NCBI RefSeq assembly: GCF_021018895.1
Contig: NC_079375.1
Location: 12,556,732 to 12,620,731, forward strand
From: Seriola aureovittata
Lineage: Eukaryota > Chordata > Actinopteri > Carangiformes > Carangidae
DNA: 64,000 nucleotides
Direction of reading: 5' to 3'
Shown here: positions 28,020-41,200 of the stretch, piece after piece
How the letters are laid out: every line of letters starts with the position of its first letter
Position numbering within the stretch: position 1 is the first letter of the stretch
Translations under genes and position numbers: made by a program
The notes under the pieces: generated by a model
The model's database searches: none
What the model saw: the letters and a program-made list of their open reading frames with translations, nothing else
What the model was told of the DNA's origin: nothing

Positions 28020-28510
28020 CAACAATGAGAGGTATTTATAAGTTGTAACAAATGGCTTTATTTATGGCTAATAAACAATTTATTACATATATCATTAATA
28101 AAAACAAGTTTTGATTTGCCAAGTTGTGAAAACCCCCTTTGGTGGGTATCTACCCTTTACCACTTTCTAATAAAGCAATTTACAACATTCACAGCTGCAG
28201 ACTGGATGGATTATTAGTTTTAAAGTATTAATTACTTATTAACATTTGTAATAGTAGCCCTGATGGCCTTATTGCAAGTAACAAAGCCATGAACATTTGT
28301 TTATGGATCACCAACATTTATTACTGCACTATGGCCAAGCTGAAAAAATAAGCATGAACCAAATGGGATTTTTCACTAATGTTGATCTTATTAATGTCTT
28401 GTAACTGGTGTATAAACCATTAAAAGGAATTTATTGACCATTAGTAACACAACTTTCAGGACTGTAAGTGTATCAGGACATTTATTCATTACCACTTATA
28501 ATCATCTACA
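28020..28510. repeat. Copy related to the fold-back element at 7100-7955
   Basis: ATGGCTTTATTTATGGCTAA, ATAAACAATTTATTACATAT and AATAAAAACAAGTTTTGATT parallel 7130-7220. The GGAGGG-containing arm is not preserved. Confidence 0.5.
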
Positions 28511-29359
28511 CCATGCCCACAGAGGGAGCCCCCACCAGTTCATCCACCACTAAGAAGTCCCAGAAAGTCTTTTAGGAGGACATCACAGAGCAGAGTCTGT
28601 CCTGTCTTGTGTAAAAAACAGAGAGTGACTTGTCATGTTTATAAGTCCTCTCTTGTGCACCCAACATTACACAAGAAGTGCTATCTGTGTCCCATAACTG
28701 CTAGATTACCTACCACACTTAACTATAATCAGGACTCTGGGACCAAGCCAGACAATTAAATATGTATTTTATGTAAGTTTTGAAAATCTAGTTCATGGAA
28801 AGACTGTGTGGTGTTGTGTACCAGAATATTCTTTGTAGGCTGTGTATCAACATGGATTCATGGCAATAGGGGAAAAAACAGGCACATGGTTATCTACAGG
28901 ATTACAAATGAACTTTTTAGTTATAATCTACTGGATGACACTGGTTGTAAAACAGCCCTGAGCGAGCAGTCTCCTGGATCAAATGGGCAGGTTCTCAGCA
29001 TGCTATCAGCCCTGTTAACTCTGGCTGTAAACCAAACCTCCTAGGGGGTCAGAGGTCAAAATGTTTGGGCTTCAGAGAGATGCCACAGGCTGAGCAGGGC
29101 CAGGATTTGATATGAAGCCTGACACAACCTTAGTGCCTGTGATTAGTGACCTTAACTCATATAGCCTATACTGTAGGAAGACAATACAGAGGAAGTCCAG
29201 ATGTAGATCATCCAGGCATTAGACCCAGGTTATTGGCCCAACACTTTGGTCCAGACTGAAACATCTCAATATACAAAGTTATATGAATTGCCATAGAATT
29301 TGTTACAGACTTCATCATCATCATCATCACTATTATCAGGTCAATAATTCAAATTGTCA

Positions 29360-29545
29360 AAAACTTTGGTTTATGACCAGCACTGCACTGTTTAGTGCTA
29401 ATTAGCAAATGTTAGCATGCTAACATGCTAAACTAAGATCATGGTAAACATTAAATCTGTTTGATATCAGCATGTTGCCATTGTGGTTGCGCAGATGACA
29501 TTAGCTGATGTTAGCATTTAGCTCAAAGCACCACTCGTATAACTG
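29360..29545. repeat. TGTTAGCATGCTAACATGCT-type dispersed repeat
   Basis: TTAGCATGCTAACATGCTAA, ATCATGGTAAACATTAAATC and TTAGCATTTAGCTCAAAGCA are the ordered words of a short teleost repeat. Confidence 0.6.
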
Positions 29546-30113
29546 TTAGCCAAATATAAACCATGCATTTGCATAGACAACAAGCTGCATCATAAACATA
29601 ATCATTGCTTACCTAAGTATTAAGTATGTATGTAACTGGAGGATCTGAGGGCACAAACCATACAGAACCCCTCGATTTCCACAATGTTAACAAAAAACAT
29701 GGCAACACTCAAGGAGCTTACCATTTTATTAATTCTGAGATCACAGCAGAGTAAACGACAACAGCGTCACCGTCCACTGTATGTAAGGTCACTAAACCAC
29801 GTCATAACAATGGCAAGTATATTTCTTGTTTTGATAATGCGAGAAACCAAACAATGAGAAACAACACCAATATTTTCGAATATCTGCCAAGACGTTTCAC
29901 CTGCAATTTCAGTGACAAAGATTTAGAACAGGTCCCTTGGATTTTGCTGATGTTATCTACCAACCTATGACAGAAAATTTTCTGGTTACAAGAGGATGGT
30001 TCATTGTTGCTAGTTTTCACAGTGATATATAGTCCAGAGTTGCCCTTGTCAGACGTGTTCTCACCTACTGGAAATACTGTGTTTGGTTTAGGCGAGAAGT
30101 GGAGTCTGGGTTA

Positions 30114-30233
30114 AGGTGCAGGAGGACGAATGATGCACGAGTCTCTTGCTGTTCCTTGAGTTTGTCTGATGATTTTGGCACCAGGCCTTACAGACAGAAG
30201 TTCCCAAATATCGTTGTCTCTCCAGTTAGACAT
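30114..30233 (-). pseudogene. Transposon-derived Myb/SANT-like domain fragment
   Basis: The minus strand from 30233 encodes MSNWRDNDIWELLSVR followed by about 20 further codons, then diverges. This resembles the start of Myb/SANT-like DNA-binding proteins found in fish transposons (possibly the PIF/Harbinger type). The fragment covers only the first third of such a domain. The flanking sequence at 30430-30560 also looks repeat-derived. I infer a dead transposon fragment, not a host gene. Confidence 0.4.
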
Positions 30234-31437
30234 TTTCGTTGGCGTCTTTTTGTAAATTACCTTTCTTCTCCACCAAGCCACAAAGTCTTTTTGCCAGTAA
30301 TGCTTTCTGGTAGAAAGTCCTAAAGGCAAACCTCTCCCAACAGCCTTTCGTACCGGTCGTATAAAAACATCATCAACACGCCCACTCCATTGCTGTGAAT
30401 TCTCCAGAAAATGACCTGATCTATTCACACATGGGCTTGATCAGACATTACACGGACTTTATACTAGGGAGCTGGCAGGGTAAAGTCTGTTTCGGTCCAT
30501 CTGATTCGGACATTTGTGTTCTCACATACAGCTCCTTCGGGTAATATCTTGATAGGTTCAGAGTTGCAGTGCATCTGTGAAAGCAACTTTAATCGATATG
30601 CCTGAGCTGTTTTATGAATACCAAGAAAGCAATTTGGGCAGTGAAAACAATAGATAACAAGCTTATAATTCATTTTCATATTTTCATAATTTTAAAGGCT
30701 CCATTAAGTTGAACAGGAACTCCACCAGACCGAGATGCAATTTGTTGCGAAAGCAATGTTAATTTTAAGAAGTAGCAGTTTTCTTGTGTTTGAGATGCTT
30801 ACATGATAAAGCAATAGCGAAAGTGCTGTGGTCAAAAGGCTACACTTCTCTGTGCACAGCCTAATTGAAGGTTGACTAAAATGAATAACTTATTTAAATA
30901 AAATTTCAGTAACACCCAGATAAGAGACTTAGAGCACCCTTGCCTGCTTCCCCTCTGTGCTCTTCATTTGGCATGCATTTTTGGCAGACACCTCAATGCT
31001 CTGCACTTCAGGGTGGTACAGATGATAAAGGGAGAGAGGGGCAGAGAGAGGGAGAAGGACACACTCGGGGTGGGGAGGAGGGAGAGAGGGAAAAGTGGTC
31101 CGTTATCAGGAGCCGGGAGCAGCAGCCTTTACCTGAGAAATGCACCTGCTGGTTCACTGTGTTCTGGCGGAGGACAAACCCCCCGCAATTGTACATCTGG
31201 ATACACTTGGTACATGGAGGCCTATTACCGGAGTATTAAAGTGTTCTTGTGTGGTGTCACAGAGATTTGTCCACACAGCACTCTGCAGTGTCACAAAACC
31301 AACACATTTTACACAGTTGGAGGTCAACCAAACTAAGCATAAGACATCCAACTATTTGTGCATTATAGACACCAACTATGGAATGATAGCTTCATACATT
31401 TTCCATGAAAATAACTGATTTGAGATTATTACAATAG

Positions 31438-31970
31438 TAAAACATTTTGAGAAATATGTGTATTCTATTTCTTTCTGAGAGTAAAATGAGATTACTGACA
31501 CCACTACCGTGTCTGTATGCTAAATATGTAGCTGGAGCCAGAACCTGGCTAGGTTAGCGTAGCATTAATAACCTGAAACACAGGGAAACACCTAGCTTGG
31601 CTCTTTCTGAAGGTAACAAAATCAACCTGCAAACACTAGTCATCAGTACAAAACCAAAATGTACAAACAAGAATTTGCTGGGGATTATGTGCTAGACTGT
31701 TTCTTGGTCAGGAGCAGTAACCTCGCTGGTTGCCTGGCGTTCTCCCGTAAAACAGCTAATTGTTGTAATAATTAACACGTTATACTATTATTGAGATTTT
31801 GTTACCTTTGGATGGAGCTATATTTTCCCTCTGTTTCCAGTCTTTATGCTAAGCTAATCTAACTGGCTGCTGGCTTCAGCTATGGTTTTCTTGTACGGAC
31901 ATGAGAGTGGTACGAATCTTGGCAAGAAGTGTAGAAACTTTTTTCCAAAAATGTCAAACATCTGTTTTAT
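31438..31970. repeat. AGCTAGCCTGGCT-type repeat, near-complete
   Basis: The order of words is that of the family: CTAGCTTGGCTCTTTCTGAA, AACAAAATCAACCTGCAAAC, CTGTTTCTTGGTCAGGAGCA, CCAGTCTTTATGCTAAGCTA, ACATGAGAGTGGTACGAATC. Confidence 0.65.
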
Positions 31971-33109
31971 GTGATTTTTATCTCATAAGCAACTTTACTA
32001 AAAAGGTAGCCAGTTATTTCTACATATGTCCTGGAATCAAGAATATTGCTGTAAGGACTGGTTGCCCTCCTGTCCCTCCTGTGCGACTGAGCCCAAGATG
32101 AGAGCTATTGTAGGGAGCGTTAATACAGAACAGATGTTAAACTTGTGTCCTCAAAATGAATGGGTCTATTGGGAAACCAAGGCAAGTCTCAGGGGACATT
32201 CCACTGGAGGCTAAGCTGATTGGTTCACATTGAAACAACATGGCCAAGATAAACTGGGATTTCAAGAAAGGGGGTCTCTGGACGCTGGAGTCTAAAATAA
32301 ATCGTTAGGGCTAAAGGAGGAGCTTAGCTCATCCTCTAAGGAAAACAGTGAGTTTTGCAAGTGACTGACACACATGATGACTGTGGCGCCAGGCAACCTC
32401 GGTCTACGGCCCAGTTGTGGGCTGCATGGGAAGTGGGGAGCATCAGGGGCCATGCTTCTTTTGTGCTGATGTCACAAAGCTGCAGGGTATTACTTTTTCC
32501 AAATTGTTGTATTTATTTTCCCCTCATGAGTTGACTGTTTTTGGCAAGGGGAAAACTGGAGCTGAAATGGTCTTGTAAAGACAAAGATTACTCTTTTGAT
32601 CTCAAAGTCAAATGCTGCTCATTTGTTTAATCTTGCATAAAGGCGTCAAAGATATCGTGTGAATTAACAACTTTGCTCTTCAAACAGAACAACATTTGGA
32701 TCTGTTTACTTTTTTAAAAGGGTTCAGTGTTATTTTTCTAAAAAAATATATAACTTTAAATGATTTTGTTCATTTGCTTTTTCCCCACAACTGATTACAA
32801 TTTAACACAGTTATATCTCAAAGCCCTTGCTTTTATATTTTCAAGATTCAAAGATTTATTGTCACACACACAAACAGAGTATGGTGTTTGGTGAAATGCT
32901 TAATTGCATCCCCATAGACCTGGAACGGGGCAAGTAGATCAAATGAAGAAGAAATACATAGATGTTAAAAAAGGATACATTTAACATCCTAACACCCTGG
33001 GGTCCCACAATAAATCTGAGGAGTCACAAGATAATTAAAGGGATACAAAGCACAACAGTCACACAAAATGACTAACGTTTTCTGAGTTATCCCTGAATCT
33101 TGCTTTGTT
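31971..33109. other. Intergenic, no gene seen
   Basis: Contains the short dispersed repeat at 32840-33000; otherwise nothing was recognised. Confidence 0.5.
32840..33000. repeat. Dispersed repeat of the CAAAGATTTATTGTCAC type
   Basis: TTCAAGATTCAAAGATTTAT, TTGTCACACACACAAACAGA and GGTGAAATGCTTAATTGCAT match a short repeat common in fish. Its right border is unclear. Confidence 0.45.
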
Positions 33110-33257
33110 TCTTTGCTACTGAGTGGTGGCTAGTTTACCGTGTCAGAAAAACTGAAAACAGTGGGGAATCAGCTAGCCTGGCTCTTTCCAAAAGGTAATC
33201 AAGAACCTTTAGAGTTCTATTAACTATAGAACCTCTAAAGATCACTAACATGTTGCA
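33110..33257. repeat. AGCTAGCCTGGCT-type repeat, left part, split by the short hAT copy
   Basis: AGCTAGCCTGGCTCTTTCC and CCTCTAAAGATCACTAACA lead directly into the hAT element at 33258. Confidence 0.65.
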
Positions 33258-33864
33258 CAAGGGCATAGGTTTGGTCTCAACATCGGTAGGGACGCAACAA
33301 TCCCACCTCCTCTCCAAAACAAAGAGGACTTTTTTATGCTATCAAACAAATGGTTTATTAACATATAAGATCTGGATTTATATTCAGAAATGTATTTACA
33401 TTTGAATAAAGAAGTATCAGATCAAAGACTAAAACATTAGGAAATTATCATTTCTTATAATAACTTACAAGATCAGAATAGGTGGACTATGGTTACATTA
33501 AATATGAGTTACTTATTTACAATGAATCCATAATAGTGTATATTTAATCACACTATCATTTTAAAACCTCATCTAAAACCCTGAAGATGCACCTGTTTCC
33601 TCAGCAGCCTCCTCTATCAGCTGTTTTTCTAGCATACAAAATAATTCAATAATGGTGACATTTTCATGGGATTTATCGACAGAAAACCAAAACTTCAGTC
33701 ATAAAATCTAATATTACATAAGCCCATAATGTGAATGATGTAATATGACTTCACTCCAAACATGGTGCGAACAAGCTCACTAAATGTTGGTAGGGACAAA
33801 TCTGTCCTCCCAAAGTATTGGCAAGGACATGTCCCTACGGTCCATATGCAAACCTACACCCTGG
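33258..33864. mobile_element. Non-autonomous hAT-type transposon, short copy
   Basis: 607 bp with the same ends as the element at 11182-12885 (left CAAGGGCATAGGTTTGG; right end CCTACACCCTGG). It is flanked by ATGTTGCA on the left and ATGTTGTA on the right, an 8-bp duplication with one mismatch. Relative to the long copy it lacks about 1.1 kb of the middle, suggesting an internally deleted derivative. It has no coding capacity. Confidence 0.8.
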
Positions 33865-34090
33865 ATGTTGTATTCTGTTGGTTTAATCATTGAAAAAATG
33901 AAGTAGTTGCAGTAATTTGTCATTTTATGGATTTTGCTGCTGCTGACTCCACCTGTTTTTTGTCTTTATGCTAAGCTAACTGGCTGCTGGCTCCAGCTGG
34001 ATTTTGAACAAACAGTCACGTGTTATATTAATCTTCTTATTTTACTCTTCGCAAAAACACAAGTAAGTATATTTCTCGAAATATTCAATT
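33865..34090. repeat. AGCTAGCCTGGCT-type repeat, right part
   Basis: It resumes after the hAT element with CTGTTGGTTTAATCATTGAA, then TGTCTTTATGCTAAGCTAAC and the end ATTAATCTTCTTATTTTACT. Confidence 0.65.
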
Positions 34091-37000
34091 ATGGCTCCAG
34101 GAGGTTATAAGGGACATAGTTGGGCAAAGGTTGGCAACAACTTTTGTTGTTGCTGTTGTTGTTTTAACTTTATTTACAAAACAACACCAAGCGCTCATTC
34201 TGTCACTGAGCTAGAGAGGAAATGCTGGATGCCAGGAAGCCAATATATCATTGCACGGCCTTCCCCAGGATAGTTTATATTGGCGACCAGTGGATAAAGT
34301 TTATTTTTACTGAAAAATTTTAGACCAACTTTAACCATTTCCTGAGGTCATGTCAGCGATGACAGACTATTGACCGGAGAGATGGTCATAAAGCAGTGTG
34401 CTAAAATTAACAACTATCCATTTTAAAAAGTTACAGTTTGATTTAAAAGGTGACACTGATTCTGCTCATAGGTATGCCTAAATATGAGAGAACACCCAAA
34501 CCGACAACCACTTGTCCCAGCAAGCGTAAAAATTATGTTTTATTTCACTTTCTAAGATCAATAAGTTTGTGGATTCTCATTAAAGCTCACCAGTATCAGT
34601 AGTGAGGAGATCATTTCAGCCCAGAAGGCAGCTCTGTGGCCACATTACTTGGTGCTATTACAACAAGGCTTGCTGTTGTTAGGTGGAAGTCCAGTTGTTT
34701 GGACCTCCTGTTTGCAGCCCAGAAAGCCTGAAATAAACAACACAACTCTCAAGGACACTATGGTGGCATTTTAATTACCATCAGCTAGTCATGGAGGTAA
34801 TTGCTGGTGCCATGTCCTTCGGTACTCTGAGATGTCACGCTTTACAAAGAAAGATCTAAAAAGAGAAGCATGCTCCCACACAATAGCTGGAAAGCAGGAG
34901 TGCGGCGGTGCTTTCCTCTGTCAGTGGGCTGGTCAGCCTGTTTTGTAAGCACTTCCATCCTGTGAAAGCCCCTGGTAGACCTCCACCTGCTAGCTCACTA
35001 CTAGCCTGCTGCAACTTCTCAGAGAGAAGCAAGCCAGCCTCTCCCCCTCATTTCACTGGCGCCAGCGCTCAATGGGCCCTGCACTTTGATTATTTGTGTT
35101 AACAGTTAATTTAGCACCACAGACACATGTGCCAAAGCTGGCTTCACTTCCTCATGCATCACCAACAAATGTGACTTTTATGAGTTCCTTTTCACAGGGC
35201 CACCCCCCTCTCGGCTAAGTTCTCGCCTCGCGACTCACTCTCCAAACCCTCTATGGACTGAGTCTCCCCCCCTACACATACACACACACACACACACACA
35301 CAGAAAAACACACACACACACTCACACACTCACCCTTGCAGACACCATCTCCTCACCACCTCTTACTTCTCCTCTTTCCCTCCTCCCCCAACTCATTTTC
35401 CAACCTCCCGCCTCCACTCGCTTATTTCGTTGGTTCAGCCTTAATCTCTTCCACATCTTGCCTGGGAGAGTTATTTCTGGCTCCTCTGTTCCCAATGTTT
35501 GCATTATCAGGAATACATTTCATGTCATTTTATTCGCTGGTTAAATACCACAAGAGAGTCACTCTTTGGGAGATCTGAACTGCAGTTGAAAAGAATGCTT
35601 ATCCCTCAAAAGAGGGTCCTCTCAACGTTTTGTGACGACTTTTTCCATTTGGATCTGAGCTTACAAAAATAACTACTGAGGGGGAATTAAAGAAATAACT
35701 GTTTCATACAGTAAGCTCACTTAAAAAGACATTACAGACCACAAGGACTGCATACCTTATAACGACTGATGATAAATGGTGCTATCATCCAGACTTCTGG
35801 CCAAGGATGACCACTGTACAGAGTAAAGAGTTCCAGATATTAAGTCAAACATGAGAGCATGACCTGCACTTTCTTCAGTATTAGGTGACACAAAGATATA
35901 ATCTGCCTTTATGAAAACCTCTACCCTCAATACCAAGTGGAGCCACAGTCTAGTGGGTAGTGGGAAAGCGAGCTCAGAGGACTTTGTCGATGCCTAGTTA
36001 GCGTCGACATTGATACTTACAGACTGGGAAAGAACAGTGCTGAGGGAGCACAAACTAGCCGCACACCGATGAGCTCATGCCAGGACTATGCAAGCAGAAG
36101 GCCACAGGAGCCATGGAAATATTTGGACATCTTTTTTGCTCCCCCGCTTGTCTGTAGTGCAACCCAGTGCATCATCTTTTGTGGTTGAGAGACACGTTTT
36201 AAAGTGGCCAGAGGCAGAACCTTAAAAGGTTGGTCTTGCAATTTTTTATTGTGTGACTGCATTTCAGCCACTCAGCAGGGGCAAATTGCGACCGCATCCC
36301 GACACCGCAGATTCTTCTTCATTAATTCTCCATCCGTGCCATGTAGTCTATCACTGCTTGAGCATTGATTCATGCGCAGTGGTCCATAATGACACAGCCA
36401 CTCTGACGGCCTGCCTTAAGTCACACAGAAATGGTCACTGCTAGTATCCTGCAGCAGTGTTATATGTGGTGAAACTCCTGGTGGAAACATGCAGAAAGTC
36501 TTATGTAATTGCTTTTGCCTCTAATATGAGCACACAGAGTCTGGGTTCTTTTCAGCAGTCAAGCAGCTTACTGAGCTCACAACGGCGTCATAAAATCTTT
36601 CATTTGGATTATATTTCATCTCTTAAGCGGTCAAGTCTTGGCTGTTAACTCACAACAAGTGAATTCTTTTTTTCACTCTTCATTTCCTATGGAAAAAAAA
36701 ATCACCTAAATTATTTAACACAGAAAGGCTATTTTACATTTGATATGAGTAAGTGTTTATCTTTATACCCTAAAGTTTTAATCACTGAATTGATTGGTGT
36801 TTAGTTATGTGAAAGAATATTTGCTATTATTGTGAAATTGAAATAATTTATAGGTAGCTAATGTTTGCTTTCTAGCTACAACAGATGGCTGTAGTTGTGG
36901 ATGAACTGTTTCCATAACTAAGTAGCTTATTTAGCTTAGTGGCTAAGTAGCATAACTTTGACCGACTCCAATATTTACATGTTGCAATGTTTTGATGGCT

Positions 37001-37884
37001 GTTGTATGTCACATTTGCACTTTGATTGAAAGTAAGTGACAAAGTCTGCCAGCTTTGTATATGTTTGTTAGCTAAGTCACACGTCATTTAAAGAGATGAA
37101 TGCAAATTTGATCATTTTGATGATGAAAATAACTAATCCACGTATTATTTTGAGCTAAATTAAGAACATAGCATATATTTATTATGGACAATAAAATCTC
37201 CTTTGGCCCTTTTATTCTCATTTAACAGTTGATAAAACATTTAGATCTTATATCTTTATCTAACTTTGAGTGTGTTACAGTTTGTTATAAACCTCTTAAC
37301 TGTTTATATATACAACTTCTAAATGAAGTGATGTGAAGAAGAAGGAGCACAAAGTTATTCTCATTCCCCTCACATATAAAGGTGAGAGGATGACAAAGTC
37401 TATCCTCGAGGGAAGGGGGGGTGGGGGGGTCACAAGGGAATGCTCTCAGAGACACTCTGCTGACCCGGCTTCTGCACACAGCTCCGGGATTCCCTCCTCT
37501 TCCTTCCCAGTATTGTCTCACATCCTGCAGGGCCCGGCTCTCCTCTCCTCTGCGACCACCGCTGCCACAATAGCATCAGCGGGCACTGGGCACTGAGGGG
37601 TGACCAGAGGGACACCAGCAGTCGGCCTGACAGGATGTGACACACTTCTCTCAACAATTAATGAGTACAAAAGGAACGGCTGACACGACATGACAGCTTA
37701 GCGTGGCCCTTCAGGCCTTAATGGCTCCCTGAGTGGCATCTTCACACCCGGCCATCACACTCAGAAACAAAAATGGCCAATGATGGCAACACGGAAAAGA
37801 CTTGCTAAAATGGTTTATTCAACAGAGGGTCACCCTACTGAAAAAATGACACTGCAATAGAATGAAGCTCATTGCTAGTTTTGG
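34091..37884. other. Intergenic, no gene seen
   Basis: Includes a (GTT)n-like patch near 34141-34162, the CA microsatellite, pyrimidine-rich sequence at 35160-35420 and a G-rich run near 37411-37429. Nothing coding was recognised. Confidence 0.5.
35275..35332. repeat. Interrupted (CA)n microsatellite
   Basis: CA runs interrupted by GAAAAA and CTCA. Confidence 0.9.
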
Positions 37885-38265
37885 AATGTAGCAAAGTACT
37901 GTACATGTACACCCACACTAGTTTTGAAAAATACTTCAGTTTTATGGCATTTTATTATTTTCACTCCACTACATTTCTTTTACAGCTATGGTTACTAGTT
38001 ACTTTGCCAATTAAGATTTTACCTACAAAACATGTGACCAATTGATAAAATATGAAGCAATTTTCTCAAATAAACTACGCAACACTATACAAGGCAGTAA
38101 TATTAGCTTCACCATGACCAGCTATGACAAAGATACTGCATACACAGTAATGCAGCAGTAAAACTCATCCAATACAATGACTCTTACAGGGGCCATTCTG
38201 CTACCTACTGAGTGCTTTTAATTTGATACTTGAAGTGTGCTTTGCTGCTGACACTTAAATACCTA
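37885..38265. repeat. GGTGGAAGAAG-type repeat, unoccupied counterpart of the split copy
   Basis: It contains AAGATTTTACCTACAAAACA followed without interruption by the sequence that, in the copy at 10862-13341, is split by the hAT element (…ATGAAGCA… then …CAACACTATACAAGG). Confidence 0.6.
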
Positions 38266-41200
38266 TATATATATACCTACCTGTATACTTCCTCAAACAC
38301 TGATCATGGCTAGTCAAATCTATGAGCAGGTTTACAAAAAACAACAGCATTGCCATTAATAATTTCAAAGCAAAGATTATCATTATTTTTTTGTTTTATT
38401 TGTCAGGAGGAGGCCTAAAAAAACCAGAGATAAAACATTAAACAAACTAGTATTGATATTATCTTTCCCCCGTGACTTCTATGGCCTCTGTAAATAAGCA
38501 AAAGAGCTGAATTTCTGCCTCCTCTGGCGTTTGCTGCCTGTGAACAGCAGCTTTCTCAATATTAATATTAATATTACCGATGGCACCACTGAAAGAGAGG
38601 GATTAGTGCTCATACTGCTGGATGAGAAGTCACCGCTTGGCTGGTATACATGTGGGATTTGACTTGACTTTTCTTTAAACACAGCAAATGGGAAGCCAAA
38701 AATCTTTTTCATTTAAGAGCAATTAAGTGGATCCCAGAATCACTGGCTCCAGCATGCCGCCGAGGCTTTTTTTTTTTCCTGGTTTTATTACCCATTTCCT
38801 CTCCCTTGCGCCAGCAGAAGGAATGCTCACTTTTCTCTCACAAAGCCACATTTCCAACGCCAGAATCACACAGGGACCACCATGATTAAGTGCAAGCCAG
38901 TGCTTCTCTTAACATGTGAGACATTATGGACGCCCCCCCCCCCCCCAAACACTGGAGAAGTGTTGTGCTCCAACATTTATGTGAAGTAATTAAAAACATC
39001 CACATGTAATTTAATAGTTCTCACCAAGTAGAGACATGAAGTCTACACAGTTTTTTCACTCTGTATAAATAACCCGGAATGCAGTGAGTACACAGACAGA
39101 CGAGTTGGGATTTTTTTTTTTTTCTCTCTCCCTGCTTTTTTTTTTTTTGCAACATTTTGTAAGAAGCCCTGTTCTGTGTCACTTTAACCCAAGATGAGGT
39201 TGTGCAGTTACAAGCGACACGCTGGGTCCTAAATTCATGTTCCAGATAGCTTGATCCATACATCACACTGTATGCTGACAGCAGATTCAAATCAAAGCTT
39301 TCCTATAACTCAAGACTGTCATTCTACGAGTCTTATAGTCTCTCAACATCAGTGAGCATAAAAATGACCCCAAGCGCTCGCTGCAGCAGCGTATCCGAAT
39401 GTGGATGGCTCTGTGAAGTGCATGTCAATAGCCCAGAGAGTCAGCAGTGCAACACACATGTGGTTCCAATCTGTCTCTTTTCTCACAGTGAGCGAGGAGG
39501 CCATTCATTTATCTCACTGTAAATACAGCACTTAAACAGTCAGACACACTGTTTTCCAAGCCCCCCAAAAAACTGTCTGTGTGGGTAATCAGCTTAAGCG
39601 AACAATCTTATTGTTACTGATTTTCTTTTTTCAATAATACATGAAAAAACACAAAGCAGTGTCTCATCCTCTGCATTTTTAGGATGTTTTCTAATCTAAA
39701 AACCACACAAGTGAGCAGGGTTTTAGGTTGAAAAGAAAAATATTTTAATTGATAAATTTAGTTTAGGGCTGCTGGCCAAATCTCGTTTTTGAGTTGGTCA
39801 ATCTTCTGGTTATTTTTCTATCAACATTGGGCTAAATGACTATGTGTCCTGTGAAATGGTCACTCACAGTGACAGATACACAGATAAAAGGCCCAACTCT
39901 GTAATTACCCTCAACTCTACAAGCCATTTTAGCCTCTTTTAGCTCAGTGTTTTGGTTTCATGTTTCAGGACTTTTCTGTTTCTGTTGAATGCAACTGTTT
40001 TCACCAAAAAAAAAATGATGTGCTGTTTACCATGTGTCCTGTACCAAATGACCCAAATGACAGACCGAGTTAGTGACTAGCTGGTGAACATAATTGAGCA
40101 TCTCAAGAGCAAGATATTTCCCTCAGGAGTTGGTAGAGACCAAAACCAGAGATAAAACCGGGGGAATATTGGATCTATAACTACAAGGCAGCCAGAATCA
40201 CAACTCCAAATTTATGCTAATGTTGCTTTGGTTGTGTAAATACACAACTGTTTGAAAATATTTTTGCCTCATTAGCTTCATAAAGGTGATGATATGTCAA
40301 TGTTTTGTTTACAGGATGTTGTACTGCTGCCAAGTGAGCAAGAAAATCGATTAATACAGGCTTAAAAACAAATGAGAGATCTCTTAGGAAAGGTCAGGTC
40401 TTTGAGAGCACATGCGGGGAAACAGCTCGGATGATTATCAATGATGGATGGAGCCATATGACTGCAACTAATAATACATATAACAACAGAAGAATCCATG
40501 AGAATCTCAAAGACCACCTTCGTGAGGTCGGGAAATGTCACGCCTGCTATAGAGCTAGTGTTGCTGAGGTTTAATACCAACATGGGAACCTGTTCCTTTA
40601 GATTCAGTGGTGTCAGGAACTGGATTAAGTTTTCTTTGCATATTGAAACTACCACAGTTTTTAAACAAGAGGCTTATAGGAAAGAGAAATGTAAGTTGAT
40701 CATAGTAGCGTGACCGATTTGGATTTTTGAGGTCAATATCAGTAGAGTTTTGTTTATAATATCTATAAAACTGACATATCTTTTTACTTAGGGGTCATCA
40801 CATAGGCTAATACAATTCATCTGGATTAAGACAATATCTGTACAGTCTAGTTCGACTTGTTATCATAGATATAATTCGTTTGCAAGTTTTCATAATTTAT
40901 TTCTTTGGACTTTACAATTAATTTATGGATGATGAGTCAGGTATTCAGTATTTTTCATGGTGGTTTGAGGATAGTTTGAGGTCACCCTGTCAGCTGGACT
41001 ATTATCTTCACAGCGAGGACAGTGATGGAAATAAGTTTTGGGTTTTGTTTCGTCATCCTTGACATTTTTGTAGATGGCAATATAACTAAAAATCTAAAAT
41101 TGGTTTTTATTATTTTTCATCTGAAACCACACATCATACGAGCCCTATTCTCTTTAAAAGTCAAAATGCAAGTTATGACAAGGACTTGGAGAATGGAAAC

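Larger units (their letters stand above)
28511..31437. other. Intergenic with transposon fragments
   Basis: Holds the short repeat at 29360-29545 and the Myb/SANT-like fragment near 30114-30233, with probable repeat-derived flanks (about 29640-30690). 31020-31110 is purine-rich. No host gene was recognised. Confidence 0.45.

Noticed and set aside
40362..40713. Opposed open frames of 97 and 71 codons
   Set aside because: No recognisable protein on either strand; checked for EF-hand or zinc-finger motifs expected of EFCAB1 or SNAI2 and found none.
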